Shown: positions 25,562 through 34,750, counted from the first letter of the stretch. The stretch is DNA of 64,000 bases from an uncultured Anaeromusa sp. (GCF_963668665.1 NZ_OY764902.1:1305501-1369500), one strand, 5' to 3'. Program-made: numbers and translations. The notes: a model not told the origin generated them from the sequence alone.

Positions 25562-26887
25562 TTATACTTCATGAACCGCTTGTTTCAAATGTATTTGAAA
25601 TCGTTTCGTTAAAAAGATCGCGCGCAATACGTAGTCCAAGCCGTTTACAAGCCAAACGCCAGTAATACCTCCATGTCCCCAAAGGCAAAGAAAAAAGATA
25701 CCGGGAATGCGAATCAGCCAAATTCCTGCAATCGTGCTAAACAAGGAGCTGCGACAGTCGCCGCTTCCCTGCAGCGCACCGGCCAGGATGAGGCTTACCG
25801 CAATAAAAGGCTGAGCAAACGCGTCTAATTGCAAACTCCAACAAACTAAATCCGCGACCACTTTGTCCGCCGAAGCCAACGGTCCAATCCAAGAGGCGAA
25901 AACAAAAAAAGCCAAGCCCAAAAGCCCCATAATTCCTATGCCAAGGCGACACAGCAGCCAAACAAAACGCCGCGCTTCGCCAAAGCGAGCCGAGCCAAAT
26001 TCATAGCCAACAAGAATAACCGCCGCCGCCGCCAACGCATAGCCCGCCAGAAACGAAAAGGAAGAAATACTTCCAGCCAGCACGAACGCAGCATAAATAT
26101 CAGCCCCTACATATACAATCATCCCGGCGTATAAAAGCTGTCCCAATCGCATAACCAGGCGTTCCGCCACAAGAGGGGCGCTGCAGTTCCAAAACAACCG
26201 CCACGAACTTTGCAGCGCTTCCTGGACGCACCACCCGCCTAGCCAAGAGCGCCGCAACGCAAGTACTAGCAACATCGCTCCGACAAGCTGCGCCGCAACG
26301 GTCGCCCACGCCAAGCCGGCAACGCCCCAGGAGCCGATAAAAACCAAGCCGTACAAAAAGAGCAGCCGCAACACTTGTACAACTACGCCGATATAAAAAG
26401 GGGTTGCCGCGTCCCCGGCGCAGCGCAGCAATTGCCCTAATGCAGTCATAAGCGCAAGAAAAACAAGAGAAAGCGAAAGAATCTGAAGATACGCCCTTCC
26501 CACCGGTAGCGCCGCATTCGCTACGCCTAACAAGGACAACGTTTCTTCCGCCAGCGCAAAGCCCAACAGCGCAAAGAGCACGGCCGCGCCGCAAGCCGCT
26601 AAAATTGACTGCCCCGCCGTCTGTTGCGCCAGCTCTCTTTGACCCGCGCCTGCTTGGCGGCTAATCAGCGCCGCCGCCCCCGTGCCCAATGCCGTAAAGA
26701 CAGCAACGCATACCGCCAAAAGGGCCTGCACCAGGCCAACTGCCGCCACTTCCTCCGCCCCTAGCTTCCCAGCCACATACAGATCGATAAAAGCCGCTAA
26801 CGCGAACAATAACTGTTCCACCAGCACAGGACCGGCTAGAAAAAAGATTTTTTGCAGCCGACTAGCGCCAGGCAGGGGCTGCCTCAC
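25562..26887 (-). CDS. MATE-family multidrug/metabolite exporter
   Basis: The 441-aa membrane protein has twelve hydrophobic segments in two homologous halves, starting with IFFLAGPVLVEQLLFALAAF and including GTGAAALISRQAGAG and LLRCAGDAATPFYIG. It exports cationic or metabolite substrates using Na+ or H+. I chose the GTG at 26887, whose GTGA overlaps the stop of the small gene upstream; an ATG 27 codons earlier would run antisense-free but overlap that gene by 85 bases. The csoR gene follows after 20 bases, so the pump is probably metal- or thiol-stress-induced. Confidence 0.85.
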   Translation of the reverse strand: MRQPLPGASRLQKIFFLAGPVLVEQLLFALAAFIDLYVAGKLGAEEVAAVGLVQALLAVCVAVFTALGTGAAALISRQAGAGQRELAQQTAGQSILAACGAAVLFALLGFALAEETLSLLGVANAALPVGRAYLQILSLSLVFLALMTALGQLLRCAGDAATPFYIGVVVQVLRLLFLYGLVFIGSWGVAGLAWATVAAQLVGAMLLVLALRRSWLGGWCVQEALQSSWRLFWNCSAPLVAERLVMRLGQLLYAGMIVYVGADIYAAFVLAGSISSFSFLAGYALAAAAVILVGYEFGSARFGEARRFVWLLCRLGIGIMGLLGLAFFVFASWIGPLASADKVVADLVCWSLQLDAFAQPFIAVSLILAGALQGSGDCRSSLFSTIAGIWLIRIPGIFFLCLWGHGGITGVWLVNGLDYVLRAIFLTKRFQIHLKQAVHEV

Positions 26888-27069
26888 CGCCGCCAACGCT
26901 TCAACCAGGCCAGCGCCTTCTTCGCCAGCATCGGCAGAAGCGGCGCGCCTGCTAAAAGAACGGGCCAAAGCTGCGTTGCCGCGCGCAAAGCATTTCCCGA
27001 GTGCGCATGCGCTTCCGGCATCTCCAGAGCTAACACGGCTAGCGCTAGTAATATCCTTATTCCTTGCAT
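26884..27069 (-). CDS. Small exported protein preceding the MATE gene, 61 aa
   Basis: Starts at 27069 with AAAGGAGG 8 bases upstream. It has a signal-peptide-like N-terminus (GIRILLALAVLALEMPEAHAHSG) with a possible cleavage after AHA, a second hydrophobic stretch (LWPVLLAGAPLLPML) and a basic tail. The stop overlaps the MATE start as GTGA, which suggests coupled translation. It is the first gene after the CsoR-type operator. No family is recognised; it might be a metal-binding periplasmic or membrane accessory. Confidence 0.6.
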   Translation of the reverse strand: MQGIRILLALAVLALEMPEAHAHSGNALRAATQLWPVLLAGAPLLPMLAKKALAWLKRWRR

Positions 27070-27094
27070 CGCCTGCACCTCCTTTTCTTCATCT

Positions 27095-27113
27095 TATCCC
27101 CCCAGGGGGGATA
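27095..27113. promoter_or_regulatory. CsoR-type operator palindrome
   Basis: TATCCCCCCAGGGGGGATA is a perfect 19-bp palindrome about a central A. AT ends with facing C and G tracts are typical of CsoR/RcnR/FrmR sites. It sits 26 bases upstream of the start of the small gene that leads the MATE-csoR run. Confidence 0.8.
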
Positions 27114-27118
27114 TTGCA

Positions 27119-27142
27119 AGAAAAAAGAAAGCCCGAAGGCTC
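27119..27142 (-). terminator. Terminator of the nik operon
   Basis: On the minus strand AGCC-TTCG-GGCT is followed by TTCTTTTTTC. It lies about 36 bases after the Gate-protein stop and just before the CsoR operator, separating the two transcription units. Confidence 0.7.
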
Positions 27143-27177
27143 GCAAAAATAATTTTTAGCTTTGCAAACATCTCTGT

Positions 27178-28119
27178 TTACGCCAGTCCCCACGCTAAAA
27201 GAGCCACCATCACCAGGTATAAGCCTGTGCCGACCGTTGTAACAAGAAGCCCCAAGGATGCGCCGAAAATTGAAAGATTACTCGGCAATACGCGTGAAAG
27301 ACCGTCGTACACATTATGCCCGAAAGAGGCCAGCAGTAGAATAAATAAAACTTCCTGTCCCGACAAAACGCCTCCGGCCATAAAGGTTCCCGCCATGCCA
27401 ATGGCGGCAATGAGCGTGGGAATACCGGCTAAAATCACCAGAATCCCTGCCGCGGAAAGAGAAAAAGTCCGCAAAAACGCATCCAATTGCGGCCAAGCCG
27501 CTTCCATCCAGGAAGAGTGCAATGCCGCTGTAAAGAGAAAGGTTACAGGCATAAAAATTTTCGCAATGCCCCAAAATTGCCGCCATGCTTCCGCTACGTT
27601 TCCGAGCCAGGCGCCCTGCCTGGCGGGTACGCTTTCTTCCTTCTTCCACTCAGAAGCGGCCGCCCCGCCGCCGCTAAACCAATGCAAGGCCAAGCCGCAA
27701 AACGTTACAAGCAGGCTCAGCAACACATGCAGCGCGATAAAACGCCCTCCCAGGTCGGTTCCTAAAGAAGCCAGCAAAACCGGCGTAAAATAAAACAACG
27801 TAAAATAGACCCCTGTCGGAAGAGAACCCAGCAAATAGACAGCGACCGTTTCACGACGCCCAAGACGTCCTTCGCGCTGCCATTCCGCCAGCATCGCGTT
27901 GGCTGCATAGCGATTCAAGAGACAAAGAATAAAAAACGGCGCCCATTCTTCCGGCATACGCCCAGCTCTTGTAAAAGGCTGGCACAGCCGGCTGAAAAAA
28001 GCGAATACCCTCCCCTGCCGCAACGCCACGCCGCACCAACAGCCGAAAAACATAGCCGGCAGGGCGGCTTTCCAAATAGCCGCCGCTTCTGTTACCACGC
28101 GCCAGGCTGTCTCATGCAT
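27178..28119 (-). CDS. Gate/nucleoside-recognition-like membrane protein
   Basis: The 313-aa polytopic protein (about eight hydrophobic segments) starts at 28119, overlapping the GNAT stop (ATGCATGA). The segments VTEAAAIWKAALPAMFFGCW, FWGIAKIFMPVTFLFTAAL and a Gly/Ala-rich IPTLIAAIGMAGTFMAGG recall the Gate domain of FeoB, SpmA/B and nucleoside-recognition proteins. Substrate is unknown; as the last gene of a B12-riboswitch nik operon it may be part of metal transport or retention. A longer frame upstream of this start overlaps the GNAT gene and is not supported. Confidence 0.6.
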   Translation of the reverse strand: MHETAWRVVTEAAAIWKAALPAMFFGCWCGVALRQGRVFAFFSRLCQPFTRAGRMPEEWAPFFILCLLNRYAANAMLAEWQREGRLGRRETVAVYLLGSLPTGVYFTLFYFTPVLLASLGTDLGGRFIALHVLLSLLVTFCGLALHWFSGGGAAASEWKKEESVPARQGAWLGNVAEAWRQFWGIAKIFMPVTFLFTAALHSSWMEAAWPQLDAFLRTFSLSAAGILVILAGIPTLIAAIGMAGTFMAGGVLSGQEVLFILLLASFGHNVYDGLSRVLPSNLSIFGASLGLLVTTVGTGLYLVMVALLAWGLA

Positions 28120-28636
28120 CGGTTGCGTCTCCCACTGGCCGCTCCATATGCACGGTCTGGTGCGCGTCTTTTTCATCGACAAGGATCTCAAAGCCTTTTT
28201 TCCGCCAAAACGAAAAGCCGCCTGGCAAAAAATAGTGAGTATGAAGGTATAGCGAGACAAATCCCGCTTCCGCCGCAAAAGAACGCGCCGCCTCAAAAAG
28301 ACGCGACCCCAAGCCGCAGCGCCGCAAAGATTCGTCAATATAGCAGCGCCCCACTTCCGCCGCCTCTCCAGGGGCGTAGCGATCCTTAATACAGGCAATG
28401 CGATTATTATACGCGGAAATAGCTATGGTCCCCGCCAGCCGCCCTTCGTCCCCGAAAGCGCCCAACAAGGTATGCCTCGGCGGCGCCACGTAATTGGCGT
28501 GAAGCTGCTCTAGATCCCGATACTGATTGGCGCTGATTTGCCCTCCGTACAGGGCGCGGCATTGTTCCAATAAAAATTTTTGAACGTTCTCTATATCTTG
28601 CGGCATGATAGCCCGTATTACCCAATTTTGATGCAA
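28112..28636 (-). CDS. GNAT-family N-acetyltransferase
   Basis: The 174-aa protein has the GNAT core: LAGTIAISAYNNRIACIKD, then VGRCYIDESLRRCGLGSRLFEAA, whose RRCGLGSRL fits the acetyl-CoA pyrophosphate loop, followed by FVSLYLHTHYFLPGGFSFWRKKGFE. It starts at TTG 28636 with AAGGAG upstream. It lies 15 bases after nikE and overlaps the next gene, so it belongs to the nik operon. Acceptor unknown; a role in making or modifying a metal ligand is a speculation from context. Confidence 0.75.
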   Translation of the reverse strand: MHQNWVIRAIMPQDIENVQKFLLEQCRALYGGQISANQYRDLEQLHANYVAPPRHTLLGAFGDEGRLAGTIAISAYNNRIACIKDRYAPGEAAEVGRCYIDESLRRCGLGSRLFEAARSFAAEAGFVSLYLHTHYFLPGGFSFWRKKGFEILVDEKDAHQTVHMERPVGDATDA

Positions 28637-28651
28637 GCGAATCCCGGCTCC

Positions 28652-29404
28652 TTATCCGTCAAACGCTACTACTGACTGCAGCAAACGTTTGGCATAGTCA
28701 TTTTTTGCGCAATATAGTTTTGCGCTAGGGATTTTTTCAACAATGGTTCCTTGGTATAAAAACAGCACCTGATCGCATAGATTGGTAATGGTCTGCAAAT
28801 CGTGGGCAATAAACAAATACGTCAAATGGAACTCCTGTTTAAGACGCCGCAGCAAGCCTAGCATTTGCGCCTGAATCGACACATCCAGCGAGCTAAGAGC
28901 CTCGTCCAGCACTAAAAACTTCGGCTCCGTGGAAATAGCCCGCGCCAAACATACGCGCTGTAGTTGCCCTCCGCTCAATTCATGGGGATAACGCGTCAAT
29001 AGCTGCGTCGAAAGCTCCACCTTTTCCAGCAAGGAGCGAATTTTCGCCTCCTGCTGTTTTTTTGCGCTCCCCTGCAACGGCTCGGCGAGAATATCGCTCA
29101 CTTGAAAGCGAGAATTAACCGATGTCGTATAGTCTTGAAAGACCACGCTCATTTGGCCGCGATGCTTTTTCTTCCACAAATTGACGGCTTCGCCTTCCAT
29201 CAATACTTCCCCTTGATCTGGAGCTTCCAGACCCATAATAATGCGGCTCAAGGTGCTTTTCCCGCTGCCGCTTTCACCAACCAAGCCCACGCAGTCCCCT
29301 TGGCGAACAGAAAAAGAAACGCCCTTGAGCACTTGGTGGCGGTCTTTACGCAGCCAAGCGCCCGCTTTTGTATAATGCTTATAAATCTCTTTTACTTCCA
29401 GCAT
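28652..29404 (-). CDS. nikE: Nickel/cobalt-type ABC transporter ATPase NikE
   Basis: The 250-aa ATPase has Walker A (GESGSGKSTLSR), signature (ELSGGQLQRVCLARAIS), Walker B (KFLVLDEALSSLD) and H-loop (FIAHDLQTI). The stretch around the signature (SGGQLQRVCLARA, EPK, LDEA) is close to E. coli NikE. The ATG at 29404 touches the nikD stop, so an upstream in-frame extension is rejected. It works with NikD to energise the permease pair. Confidence 0.85.
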   Translation of the reverse strand: MLEVKEIYKHYTKAGAWLRKDRHQVLKGVSFSVRQGDCVGLVGESGSGKSTLSRIIMGLEAPDQGEVLMEGEAVNLWKKKHRGQMSVVFQDYTTSVNSRFQVSDILAEPLQGSAKKQQEAKIRSLLEKVELSTQLLTRYPHELSGGQLQRVCLARAISTEPKFLVLDEALSSLDVSIQAQMLGLLRRLKQEFHLTYLFIAHDLQTITNLCDQVLFLYQGTIVEKIPSAKLYCAKNDYAKRLLQSVVAFDG

Positions 29405-30216
29405 CAACCGCACCGCTCCTTCATTGATTCCCGGAAAAACTGAGTCAACTCTCTTCTGGTATCCACCAAATAGCGCGTATAGGCATGCTGCGGGCAGCCA
29501 AAAACATCTGCTGCCGGGCCGTATTCCACTTGCTCTCCCTTGCACATAACAAGAACCTCTTGCGCCAAACGCTGCACAATACCCAGATCATGCGAGATGA
29601 AAACAAGAGACATCGTCCCCATTTCCCGCAAACGCTGGAACTCTTCGATCACTTCCCGTTGGTTAATGGAATCTAGCGCGGTAGTAGGTTCGTCCGCAAT
29701 AATAATATCGGGCTGCAAGGCCAGCGTCAAGGCAATCATGCAGCGCTGCAGCATGCCGCCGGAAAGCTGATAGGGGTATTTTTTCACGACTTGCCCAGGC
29801 TCGCGCAAACACATTTTTTCTAACGAATCCACCGCCACGTCTAAGGCGTCTTTCGAGGAAAGAGCCATTTTCTCCTGTAAGGTTTCCACCATCTGCGCCC
29901 CTAATGTATACAGGGGGTCAAAGGCGGTCATAGCATCTTGCATGATCATGGCAATGCGCCGTCCGCGCACTTGGCGCAGCTCTTCCTCCGATGCCTGCAG
30001 CAAGGATTTTCCTTCCAGCGCAGCCTCTCCTTCCGCCCGAAGCCCCGGCGCTAAAAGCCCCATTAGCGCTTTACACGTCAACGACTTGCCGCTGCCGCTT
30101 TCGCCGACAATCCCTAGGCATGTATTTTCCTGGAGGGAAAAATTGACCCCGTTCACTAAAAACTGGCCGCTCCGAGTATCATAAACACGCAAATTGTCTA
30201 CAGTCAAAAGTTTCAT
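29404..30216 (-). CDS. nikD: Nickel/cobalt-type ABC transporter ATPase NikD
   Basis: The 270-aa ATPase has Walker A (GESGSGKSLTCKALMG), signature (YQLSGGMLQRCMIALTLAL), Walker B (DIIIADEPTTALDSINQ) and H-loop (FISHDLGIV). It pairs with NikE in the Opp/Dpp/Nik family. It starts four bases inside the nikC end, behind AAGGAGG, and the genes are tightly packed as one transcript. Confidence 0.85.
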   Translation of the reverse strand: MKLLTVDNLRVYDTRSGQFLVNGVNFSLQENTCLGIVGESGSGKSLTCKALMGLLAPGLRAEGEAALEGKSLLQASEEELRQVRGRRIAMIMQDAMTAFDPLYTLGAQMVETLQEKMALSSKDALDVAVDSLEKMCLREPGQVVKKYPYQLSGGMLQRCMIALTLALQPDIIIADEPTTALDSINQREVIEEFQRLREMGTMSLVFISHDLGIVQRLAQEVLVMCKGEQVEYGPAADVFGCPQHAYTRYLVDTRRELTQFFRESMKERCG

Positions 30217-31058
30217 TTCGCAGCCTCCTTATGACGGTAGTGCTTAGGATCTAATGCGTCCCGGATGCTGTCGCCCAGAAAATTGAACGCCGCCACAACA
30301 ATCAGAATGGCTAGCCCCGGCGCCAGCATCTGCGTCGGATGGGTCGTCATAATGTTCTTCGCTTCGTTAAGCATCATGCCCCATTCGGGAGTGGGCGCTT
30401 GAACGCCGAGTCCTAGGAAGGAAAGGGCGGAAATATTTAAGATAACCCAGCCTGTGTCCAAGGTCGCCAGCACGACGATATCGCCAAATACATTCGGAAG
30501 CAGATGCTTCCTCATAATATGCCCGGCGCTGCAGCCGGACACCCGGGCAAAGGAAATGTAGTTTTTATCCATATATTGCATGACCAAAGAACGAATCATC
30601 CGTGTATACCAAGCCCACTTAGCGGCGATATTCGCGATAATCACATTGGTCAAGCCGGGTCCCAGCATGCCGACAATAGCTAAAATCATCACTTCGCTGG
30701 GAAACGACAATAAAATATCGCAAAGACGCATTACCGCTTCATCGACCTTCCCCCGGAAAACCGCGGCCAACAAGCCCAGCATCGTCCCGATGAACAAAGT
30801 GGCGCCCATTGTAGCCAGCGCTAACACAACCGTAGTTTGAATGCCATACAGCAATCTTGATAAAATACATCGCCCCAAATGATCGGCCCCCAGGGGATAC
30901 GAGAGACTCAAGGACGCAAATTTTTCTTTTAGATTTGGTTCAATAGGACTATGCGGGGCAATAAGAGGCGCCAAAAGCCCCAGCACGAGCACTGCCAACA
31001 AAATGCCAATGCAAGCCATGGCGAGCGTATCCTTACGGAGGCGTTGCCAAACAATCAT
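30213..31058 (-). CDS. nikC: Nickel/cobalt-type ABC transporter permease NikC
   Basis: The 281-aa permease has five or six hydrophobic segments and an N-terminal LGADHLGRCILSRLLYGIQT stretch, then LSFPSEVMILAIVGMLGPG and KWAWYTRMIRSLV, which read very close to E. coli NikC. The EAA-like loop is ARVSGCSAGHIMRKHLLPNV. It begins one base after the nikB stop with AAAGGAG inside the nikB end. Confidence 0.87.
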   Translation of the reverse strand: MIVWQRLRKDTLAMACIGILLAVLVLGLLAPLIAPHSPIEPNLKEKFASLSLSYPLGADHLGRCILSRLLYGIQTTVVLALATMGATLFIGTMLGLLAAVFRGKVDEAVMRLCDILLSFPSEVMILAIVGMLGPGLTNVIIANIAAKWAWYTRMIRSLVMQYMDKNYISFARVSGCSAGHIMRKHLLPNVFGDIVVLATLDTGWVILNISALSFLGLGVQAPTPEWGMMLNEAKNIMTTHPTQMLAPGLAILIVVAAFNFLGDSIRDALDPKHYRHKEAAK

Positions 31059-31059
31059 C

Positions 31060-31989
31060 TTAGCACTCCTTTCGTAAGCGAGGATCCAGCCAAGCGCTGG
31101 CTACATCCACAAGCAAATTGCACAACACAAAGAGCACCGCCATCATTACGACATAGGCCTGAATGATTGGATAGTCGCGATTAAAAATAGCCGTCACACA
31201 AAGCCGCCCCACGCCAGGCCAAGCAAAAATATTTTCTACAATTACCGTTCCGGCAATCAGCTTGGGAATGGACATTCCCAACGCCGTCAAGGAGCCTTGC
31301 AACGAGTTTTTCAAAATGTGCTTTACAAGCGTACTTTTCTTGAGCCCCCGCGCTCGCGCATACTGCACATAATTTTCTTGCTTGTTTTCAATCATATTGT
31401 TGCGAATAAGCCGTACATACGTGGCAATATAGGATAAAGACAAGGTCACCGCCGGCAGTACTACGGACGAAACGCCGTCCATGCCGCTTGTAGGAAACAG
31501 ATCCAAATGAACTGAAAAGAACCACATCAGCAGCAGTCCCAGCCAGAAGCTGGGCATAGCGGTGCTCACAAAAACAAAGCCTCGGCTCACCACATCTCCG
31601 GCGCTCCCCTCATGCATCGCACACCAAACGCCAAGACCAACGCTTAAAACCACCATAAGCAGCAACGAGACTCCCGCCAGCGCCAGCGTAGCAGGCAACG
31701 CTCGCAACAATTCGTCCAGAACCGGTTTTTTATTGACGTAGCTTTTTCCAAATTCCCCTTGCAGCGCGCCTCCCAGCCAATCCGTATAGCGCTCGACAAT
31801 CGGCTTGTCAAGGCCAAGTTCTTGGCGCATGGAAGCGACCGCCTCCGCGGTCGGTGTAATTTCATTGACCCGTAAAGCCACCTCCGCCGGATCGCTAGGC
31901 GTAATATTAATCAAAAAGAACGCTAATAAAGAGATCCCAAACAACAATGGTACCAATCCAAGCAATCGTTGTATTACATATTGCCGCAT
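31060..31989 (-). CDS. nikB: Nickel/cobalt-type ABC transporter permease NikB
   Basis: The 309-aa permease of the DppB/NikB group begins MRQYVIQRLLGLVPLLFGIS and has EAA loop YARARGLKKSTLVKHILKNS, VENIFAWPGVGRL, and a C-terminal LVDVASAWLDPRLR. About six membrane segments. Starts at 31989 with AAGGAG 9 bases upstream. It is 87 bases from nikA. Confidence 0.87.
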   Translation of the reverse strand: MRQYVIQRLLGLVPLLFGISLLAFFLINITPSDPAEVALRVNEITPTAEAVASMRQELGLDKPIVERYTDWLGGALQGEFGKSYVNKKPVLDELLRALPATLALAGVSLLLMVVLSVGLGVWCAMHEGSAGDVVSRGFVFVSTAMPSFWLGLLLMWFFSVHLDLFPTSGMDGVSSVVLPAVTLSLSYIATYVRLIRNNMIENKQENYVQYARARGLKKSTLVKHILKNSLQGSLTALGMSIPKLIAGTVIVENIFAWPGVGRLCVTAIFNRDYPIIQAYVVMMAVLFVLCNLLVDVASAWLDPRLRKEC

Positions 31990-32076
31990 TTCTTCGGACT
32001 CCTTCTCTCTTGCAAATAGCAGGCGGAATTCGGCTTTTGCCGTTTTCCGCCTGCATTGCCAAACAAAACCGTCTGG

Positions 32077-33654
32077 TTACTTTTCGAAATACATCTTTTC
32101 AAAAGGAATTTCATATTGCGACGGATTAAAGGAAACTCCCTTCAGGTTCGGCACATATACCGCTTTGGTACGGGAATAAGAAAGCGGCAAATAAACGCAT
32201 TCGTCATGAATGTAAGTAAGAATCTCATTATACAGCAACTGGCGTTTTTCAGGGCTGTGCTCGACAAGCACCTTGCCCACTGTTTCATCCAGCCAGGCTT
32301 TTTTAGGCAGTCCTTTTTGCGCTTGGTAATCGCCATGCGCCGGAATGCGCCAGGAAGACACATAGGACTGCGGATCATACGGCGTGCCCCACGAAAGAGA
32401 ATATTGCAAATCAAACTCGCCGGTTCTTTGCCGGTCTAAAAAGGCTTGTTTTTCTTCGCCCATAATTTTTAAGCTAATACCAATTTCTTTGAGAGAGTTT
32501 TGAATGTACTCGCTAATGACCCGTTCTTGGGCATTGTTCGAATTAAACGAAATGGTAAGCTCGCAAAGCTTGCCGTCTTTATGACGATAGCCATCGGGGC
32601 CCATTTTCCAGCCTGCTTCTTCCATCAACGCTTTAGCTCTCGCCGCGTCATAGCCGCGCGCAGCTAGGGGAACCTTGCAATACGGCACCGTCGGCGACAT
32701 CAGCGTATCCGCCAACGTTTCCGTACCATTGAGAATTCCGTCGACAATGGTCTGTTTATTTACGGCGTATTGGATGGCCTCGCGCACTTTCTTATCCCCG
32801 GTAATGGCTTGCGCCGTGTTCAGCAAAATAGCGCGGGATGCAATAGGCTGGCTCAATACGGCTTTATATTTTCCTTCTTTTTCTAACGCCTTGAAAGAAT
32901 CCAAGTCTAACATATCGCCGTCCGCGCCAAAGAGAAGATCAACCTCCCCTTTTTTCAAAGCCATTAAAATCGTTTGGTGATCCGGCATCACCTTCCAGCG
33001 AACCGCTGGAACTTTGGGCTTTTCGCCCCAGTATTCGGGATTAACCGTAAACAAAGCGAATTGATTCGCCTGGTGCTCTTTGAGCACCCACGGTCCTGTA
33101 CCGACATAGCCGTTTACGCCGTCCTTAGTTGCTCCGTTCACAAAGCATTTAGGCGAAATGAAACGGAAAGGGCGCGTCAGCCCCAATTCTACCAACGTAG
33201 GATAGTACGGCTGCTTCAGAACCAGCTTGTATGTATGCTCATCCAGCACTTCGCCGTGATCAATTTGATTGACCATATCCAGCCACGCATGGCGCTGCTT
33301 ATTGGCCAGCACTGCGTCAATATTCATTTTTACCGCCTCAGCATTAAACGGAGCGCCGTCGGTAAACTTCACATTTTTGCGCAAATAAAAAGTATATTCC
33401 TTACCATCGGCGGAAATGTCCCATTTCTCCGCCAGCCAGGGTTTAACGCCTTCATCCGTATTGATGACCAATGACTCAAAAACCATGTTCTGCGCAGACA
33501 TTTCGCCGCCGTAAAGATGCGGATTAATATTGCGAATGTCTTTCGTACTGGCGTAAACCAGCTCCTGCTTGTCTTTGGCCTGCTTGCCGCAGCCGACTAA
33601 CGCCATAGCCACCATCAGAACCAAACACAAAGAGCACCATCGTTTCCAGTTCAT
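32077..33654 (-). CDS. nikA: NikA-type metal-chelate-binding lipoprotein
   Basis: The 525-aa family-5 binding protein has a lipoprotein signal (LVLMVAMALVGC). Segments match E. coli NikA closely: NINPHLYGGEMSAQNMVFE, LANKQRHAWLDMVNQI, LTRPFRFISPKCF, EYWGEKPKV, SWGTPYDPQSYVSSWRIPAH and HDECVYLPLSYS. The Arg in RPFRFI, the Trp/Tyr in SWGTPYDP and the His in IPAHGDYQ correspond to residues that hold Ni-(L-His)2 in E. coli NikA. The cobalamin riboswitch upstream suggests cobalt chelate as the physiological ligand. Start at 33654 (AGGAGG). Confidence 0.9.
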   Translation of the reverse strand: MNWKRWCSLCLVLMVAMALVGCGKQAKDKQELVYASTKDIRNINPHLYGGEMSAQNMVFESLVINTDEGVKPWLAEKWDISADGKEYTFYLRKNVKFTDGAPFNAEAVKMNIDAVLANKQRHAWLDMVNQIDHGEVLDEHTYKLVLKQPYYPTLVELGLTRPFRFISPKCFVNGATKDGVNGYVGTGPWVLKEHQANQFALFTVNPEYWGEKPKVPAVRWKVMPDHQTILMALKKGEVDLLFGADGDMLDLDSFKALEKEGKYKAVLSQPIASRAILLNTAQAITGDKKVREAIQYAVNKQTIVDGILNGTETLADTLMSPTVPYCKVPLAARGYDAARAKALMEEAGWKMGPDGYRHKDGKLCELTISFNSNNAQERVISEYIQNSLKEIGISLKIMGEEKQAFLDRQRTGEFDLQYSLSWGTPYDPQSYVSSWRIPAHGDYQAQKGLPKKAWLDETVGKVLVEHSPEKRQLLYNEILTYIHDECVYLPLSYSRTKAVYVPNLKGVSFNPSQYEIPFEKMYFEK

Positions 33655-33721
33655 GTAACATCCTCCTGTATTTCTCATTTTATTCTTCTATATATCTATT
33701 GCTTCCACTATGCCCCACTAT

Positions 33722-34750
33722 TCAAAACTTAGCCGTAACGGTAGCCGTAAATCGGCTTCGGTCGGTGGCTGCTCCAGAACTGCTGGCGGCATTTATTTTT
33801 TTATAGCTATACTCACCGATTTTCATGGAAATATTTTGATTGAAAGTATGCGTCCACGCAACGGTATAGCCTTGCGCATTGCTGTTTGGATATGTACTCA
33901 TCTCGGCCGCATTGTAATCAACTACAACCGCATCATTCTCTATACGATAGTACCCGGCGGATATTGTATTTTTAGCATCAAGCTTTTTTTTGATAGTTGC
34001 TTGTATTGCCGTATTATTTTCGCTGGAATTCGATCGTACGATCTCAGTTGACAGGCTAATTTTATCGGTAAGGTTTTTACTTCCATATAAGCTGAGATAG
34101 CATACATTTCGATTAGGTAGAAAATATCTGCTTGCCGTATCCTTCCCGTAAGAAACATTGGCAAGCATCGCGCCTACCGAAGTTTTTTTGTCAATTGCAT
34201 AGCTTCCTTGTAAAACATAAAAAGTATCATTTTCTATACCTGTCTGATAGTTTGTTTTTGCTCCAATAAACGTAGATTCAACCCGACCCACTTTCCCAGA
34301 TATTTTTACCGCATAAGGCAACGAGTGATGCCCTATGTAGGTATTATCATATATAGCGCCGCCGCCAAACGTAAGCGCCTGTAATCCTAATTTATAGGAA
34401 TATGCCGCGTTTTTATATGTTATACCCATTGCATCTAACGCCGCATTATTTTGTTTTTTTGAATTAACATAATCTGCGGAAAAAATACCATAATTATTTT
34501 GTAACGTCTGATAAGTAAACCGAGCGTATAGCGATAACTTCTCCTGAACAGGAATTGTCGCATTCAGGGTCAGCGTCTCTTTATAACCAGTCCGCGTACG
34601 ATCTCCAGGATTTTGATCATGCTGATCTCTATAATGAACTACATAGGTTCCATCTAGTTGAATATCGGTTCCCTCTGCCGCTTCAGCTACTCCGCATGCA
34701 GTCCCCAAGATACAAATACAGGAAAGAAGTACACTTATTCTTTTTTTCAT
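33722..34750 (-). CDS. Outer-membrane beta-barrel protein (porin-like)
   Basis: The 342-aa protein has a signal peptide (ISVLLSCICILGTACGVAEA) followed by alternating amphipathic strands rich in Tyr, Ser, Thr and Asn (for example LSLYARFTYQTLQNNYGIF and ISMKIGEYSYKKI) and ends in FTATVTAKF with a terminal Phe, as expected for a BAM-inserted barrel of about 16 strands. Start ATG at 34750, or TTG one codon earlier. It lies 67 bases upstream of nikA and directly after a cobalamin riboswitch, so it may be the outer-membrane channel for the metal chelate. Its DNA is visibly more AT-rich than its neighbours. Confidence 0.78.
   Translation of the reverse strand: MKKRISVLLSCICILGTACGVAEAAEGTDIQLDGTYVVHYRDQHDQNPGDRTRTGYKETLTLNATIPVQEKLSLYARFTYQTLQNNYGIFSADYVNSKKQNNAALDAMGITYKNAAYSYKLGLQALTFGGGAIYDNTYIGHHSLPYAVKISGKVGRVESTFIGAKTNYQTGIENDTFYVLQGSYAIDKKTSVGAMLANVSYGKDTASRYFLPNRNVCYLSLYGSKNLTDKISLSTEIVRSNSSENNTAIQATIKKKLDAKNTISAGYYRIENDAVVVDYNAAEMSTYPNSNAQGYTVAWTHTFNQNISMKIGEYSYKKINAASSSGAATDRSRFTATVTAKF

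Noticed and set aside
28120..28398. N-terminal extension of the Gate-domain protein
   Set aside because: It would overlap the GNAT gene in another frame and is Arg-rich with no ribosome site; the coupled ATG at 28119 is better.
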